Part shown: one piece after another, positions 62,475 through 64,000 of the stretch
How the letters are laid out: the number at the start of each line of letters is the position of its first letter
Numbering within the stretch: the first letter of the stretch is position 1
DNA from: Arthrobacter pascens
GTDB lineage: Bacteria > Actinomycetota > Actinomycetes > Actinomycetales > Micrococcaceae
Direction of reading: 5' to 3'
DNA length: 64,000 nt
Assembly (NCBI RefSeq): GCF_030815585.1
Contig: NZ_JAUSWY010000001.1
Span: 1,860,001-1,924,000 of the forward strand
Notes under the pieces: generated by a model
Database searches by the model: none
Told to the model about the DNA's origin: nothing
What the model saw: only the letters and a program-made list of their open reading frames with translations
Position numbers and translations under genes: made by a program

Positions 62475-63282
62475 CCCGCGAGTAAGCATCCATCCTGATT
62501 CGTCCGTCCTGATGGCCGCCATTGCGGCCCGCCTGATCACCAAACTGGTGGACGTGCAAGATAAACACGGAGAGGCCACTGTGGTGCTGACTGGCGGCAC
62601 TGTCGGTATCGGCACGCTGAAGGCTGTTGCGGATTCTCCGGCTGCGCCGGCTGTCGACTGGTCAAAAGTGAACTTCTGGTGGGGCGACGAACGGTTTGTG
62701 CCCGCCGAGGATGCCGACCGGAACACGCGGCAGGCGTCAGAAGCGCTGCTGTCGCACCTTCCCGTCGATCCCGAGCGCATCCACGCCCCGGCGTCCTCGG
62801 ATGATTTTGCGACTCCTGAGGAGGCTGCAGAGGACTATGCCCGCCGCCTCAGGGAGGCAGCCCAGGCCGAACATGCTGCGGACATGTCCGATGACCGGCC
62901 GGACCAGCCTGGCGTGCTCCCGCGGTTGGATGTGGTGCTGCTGGGCGTGGGCCCGGATGCACACGTGGCGTCCCTTTTTCCGGAGCAGGGCGGAATCCGT
63001 GAAAAGGAACGGACCGTCGTTGGCGTCCGGAACTCACCCAAGCCGCCGCCTCAGCGCATCTCGCTGACGCTGCCTGCCATCAACACCGCTGCCGAAGTCT
63101 GGATGGTAGTGGCAGGCGAGGACAAGGCCGGTGCGGTTGGTCTGGCACTGGCTGGGGCAAACCCCGTCCAAGTGCCGGCAGCCGGCCCCAGGGGCACATC
63201 CCGTACCCTCTGGCTTATCGACGAGAACGCCGCGTCACGGGTCCCGCAACAGCTCGTCCGGAAGTACGCCGCGGGCGCGTAG
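62464..63282 (+). CDS. pgl: 6-phosphogluconolactonase
   Basis: 272 residues from GTG 62464, overlapping the opcA stop by 11 bp; GGAG site inside opcA. VVLTGGTVGIGTLKAV, VNFWWGDERFVP and LDVVLLGVGPDAHVASLFPE are the DevB/Pgl motifs (NagB fold). It hydrolyses 6-phosphogluconolactone from Zwf. Its last 48 bp overlap the 3' end of rbpA on the other strand. Confidence 0.93.
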   Translation: MSVDPRVSIHPDSSVLMAAIAARLITKLVDVQDKHGEATVVLTGGTVGIGTLKAVADSPAAPAVDWSKVNFWWGDERFVPAEDADRNTRQASEALLSHLPVDPERIHAPASSDDFATPEEAAEDYARRLREAAQAEHAADMSDDRPDQPGVLPRLDVVLLGVGPDAHVASLFPEQGGIREKERTVVGVRNSPKPPPQRISLTLPAINTAAEVWMVVAGEDKAGAVGLALAGANPVQVPAAGPRGTSRTLWLIDENAASRVPQQLVRKYAAGA

Positions 63283-63630
63283 CTTTTCCAGCGCTCCGGC
63301 CAGGACGTCTTCGGCGTCCTGGCCGGAGCGCCGCTCTTTAACGTATTCCAAGTGGCTCTTGTAGCCCTCTTCCATCGGCTCGAGCAGGGCGGCCTCCTGC
63401 CCGTCCCTGGACGCGGGTGCGCCGCACCTGCGGCAATCCCAGAGCAACGGAATCTGGTCTTCCGGAAGCTTAAGAAAAATAGGCCGCGTCTCGTGTCCCT
63501 TGGCGCACCAGTAGGAAACACGAATCCGCGGCAACCTGTCCCCGGGAAAATCATCGGACTCGTTCTTGGGACCGGCTCCTTCCGTGACACCCACACGGGT
63601 GCCACGGAATCCTGACGCACTATGTCCCAT
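63235..63630 (-). CDS. rbpA: RNA polymerase-binding protein RbpA
   Basis: 131 residues. N-terminal tail (about 1-25), central beta domain with Cys42, His46, Cys66 and Cys69 (YWCAKGH, WDCRRCG), and C-terminal sigma-interaction region (about 85-115, MEEGYKSHLEYVKERRSGQD). RbpA binds the housekeeping sigma factor and stabilises the open complex in Actinobacteria. Its last 16 codons overlap pgl, and an internal segment is a long palindrome on the opposite strand. Confidence 0.93.
   Translation of the reverse strand: MGHSASGFRGTRVGVTEGAGPKNESDDFPGDRLPRIRVSYWCAKGHETRPIFLKLPEDQIPLLWDCRRCGAPASRDGQEAALLEPMEEGYKSHLEYVKERRSGQDAEDVLAGALEKLRARGVLPDELLRDP
63291..63331 (+). terminator. Terminator of the pentose-phosphate operon, inside rbpA
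   Basis: Perfect 17-bp stem (63291-63307 with 63315-63331), 7-nt loop TCTTCGG, followed by CGCTCTTT. It begins 9 bp after the pgl stop and lies entirely in antisense to rbpA codons for about RSGQDAEDVLAGALE. Confidence 0.75.
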
Positions 63631-63647
63631 CGGGACTCCTGCCTGTT

Positions 63648-63690
63648 AACTGAACTGTGGCTGTTGGGAGCCAACAGCCACAGTTTAGTT
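63648..63690. terminator. Hairpin between secG and rbpA
   Basis: 20-bp stem (63648-63667 with 63671-63690) with one G-T pair, loop GAG. Lies 52 bp past the secG stop and 18 bp upstream of the rbpA start, so it can end secG transcription. No T run. Confidence 0.6.
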
Positions 63691-63741
63691 CGGAGTTCCG
63701 TTTGGCGGCAGTACCGGCCCGGGATCAGTTGAGAAAGAAGG

Positions 63742-63999
63742 CTACGAGTCGCCTGCGCCGCTGAACCGCATGATCAGGCCGAGGGCGATGATCACAATAC
63801 CCCAAGTCACGCCGAGGATAACGGTGAACCTGTTCAGATTGCGCTCGGCGACACCGGACGAGCTCAGGCCGGAACTCATGCCGCCACCGAACATGTCCGA
63901 CAACCCGCCGCCCCGTCCCTTGTGGAGGAGGATGAGCAGCGTCAGCAGAAGACTGGTGATACCCAGGAGGATCTGCAGAATGACATGAAGAACGTCCAC
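63742..63999 (-). CDS. secG: Preprotein translocase subunit SecG
   Basis: 85 residues, starting at GTG 63999 at the window edge. Two membrane helices (about 3-24 and 57-78) enclose LHKGRGGGLSDMFGGGMSSG and GVAERNLNRFT, the SecG signature. It is the small accessory subunit of the SecYEG channel. The true start could lie a few codons beyond the window, but this length is normal. Confidence 0.93.
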   Translation of the reverse strand: MDVLHVILQILLGITSLLLTLLILLHKGRGGGLSDMFGGGMSSGLSSSGVAERNLNRFTVILGVTWGIVIIALGLIMRFSGAGDS

Positions 64000-64000
64000 G

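Overview
This window is a gap-light, high-GC stretch of actinobacterial chromosome. The gene content (rbpA, opcA, DUF4193, DUF3099, sufR, the actinobacterial glgC/GT4 glycogen synthase pair and the ctaB-tkt-tal-pgi-zwf-opcA-pgl block) and the codon use point to Micrococcaceae, most likely Arthrobacter or Pseudarthrobacter. That placement is made from recognised proteins and gene order, not from an rRNA gene, and none is present. I see no insertion sequence, prophage, integrase, CRISPR array or resistance island. It is mainly core genome.

Layout. 0-2.5 kb (minus): M20 peptidase and an acyl-CoA dehydrogenase-fold flavoprotein. 2.7 kb: tRNA-Leu(GAG) with a strong terminator. 3-9 kb: secreted HNH lipoprotein, RNase Z, DUF4193, YqeY, an M50 membrane protease, a glutathionyl-hydroquinone-reductase-like protein and a FUSC exporter. 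9-15.7 kb: a fatty-acid beta-oxidation locus (MaoC hydratase, high-molecular-weight FabG, FadA2-like thiolase, divergent TetR, acyl-CoA oxidase-like protein) with a clear palindromic operator between thiolase and TetR. 15.7-20.6 kb: glycogen synthase and glgC, a zinc-ribbon/SDR fusion and a flavin-binding protein. 20.6-24 kb: a transglutaminase, alpha-E and ATP-grasp operon. 24-35.7 kb: YeiH-type exporter, aminopeptidase N, RDD protein, permuted lipoate ligase, type B L31, rRNA/tRNA methyltransferase, TauE, ABC ATPase, serB and two SDRs. 35.8-39.2 kb: DUF3099, a small Cys-containing protein, SURF1 and an ABC-F protein. 39.5-44.1 kb: bioY-M-N biotin importer facing a thiolase and acyl-CoA ligase pair. 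44.2-53.3 kb: zinc metallopeptidase, the suf operon led by sufR, an ABC exporter and heme A synthase (ctaA). 53.6-63.3 kb: heme O synthase (ctaB) divergent from the pentose-phosphate operon tkt-tal-pgi-zwf-opcA-pgl. The window ends with rbpA and secG.

Functional ties. SURF1, ctaA and ctaB serve cytochrome oxidase assembly, suf makes Fe-S clusters, and the pentose-phosphate genes supply NADPH. The order ctaA / ABC exporter / sufR-sufB-sufD / ctaB / tkt / tal / zwf / opcA / pgl resembles a conserved actinobacterial neighbourhood that I recall from Mycobacterium.

The most unusual items are these. (1) A non-coding element between ctaA and ctaB has three copies of a TGAGAGAG-type repeat on each strand, each set with an exact 32-bp period, arranged head-to-head around a hairpin. 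(2) The convergent pgl and rbpA genes overlap by 48 bp, and a 17-bp perfect terminator-like hairpin lies inside rbpA. (3) Two SDR proteins and one thiolase lack a canonical catalytic residue. (4) zwf has codon use unlike the genes around it. (5) A possible 12-residue leader ORF is coupled to the M50 protease. I did not find an obvious new defence or biosynthetic system.
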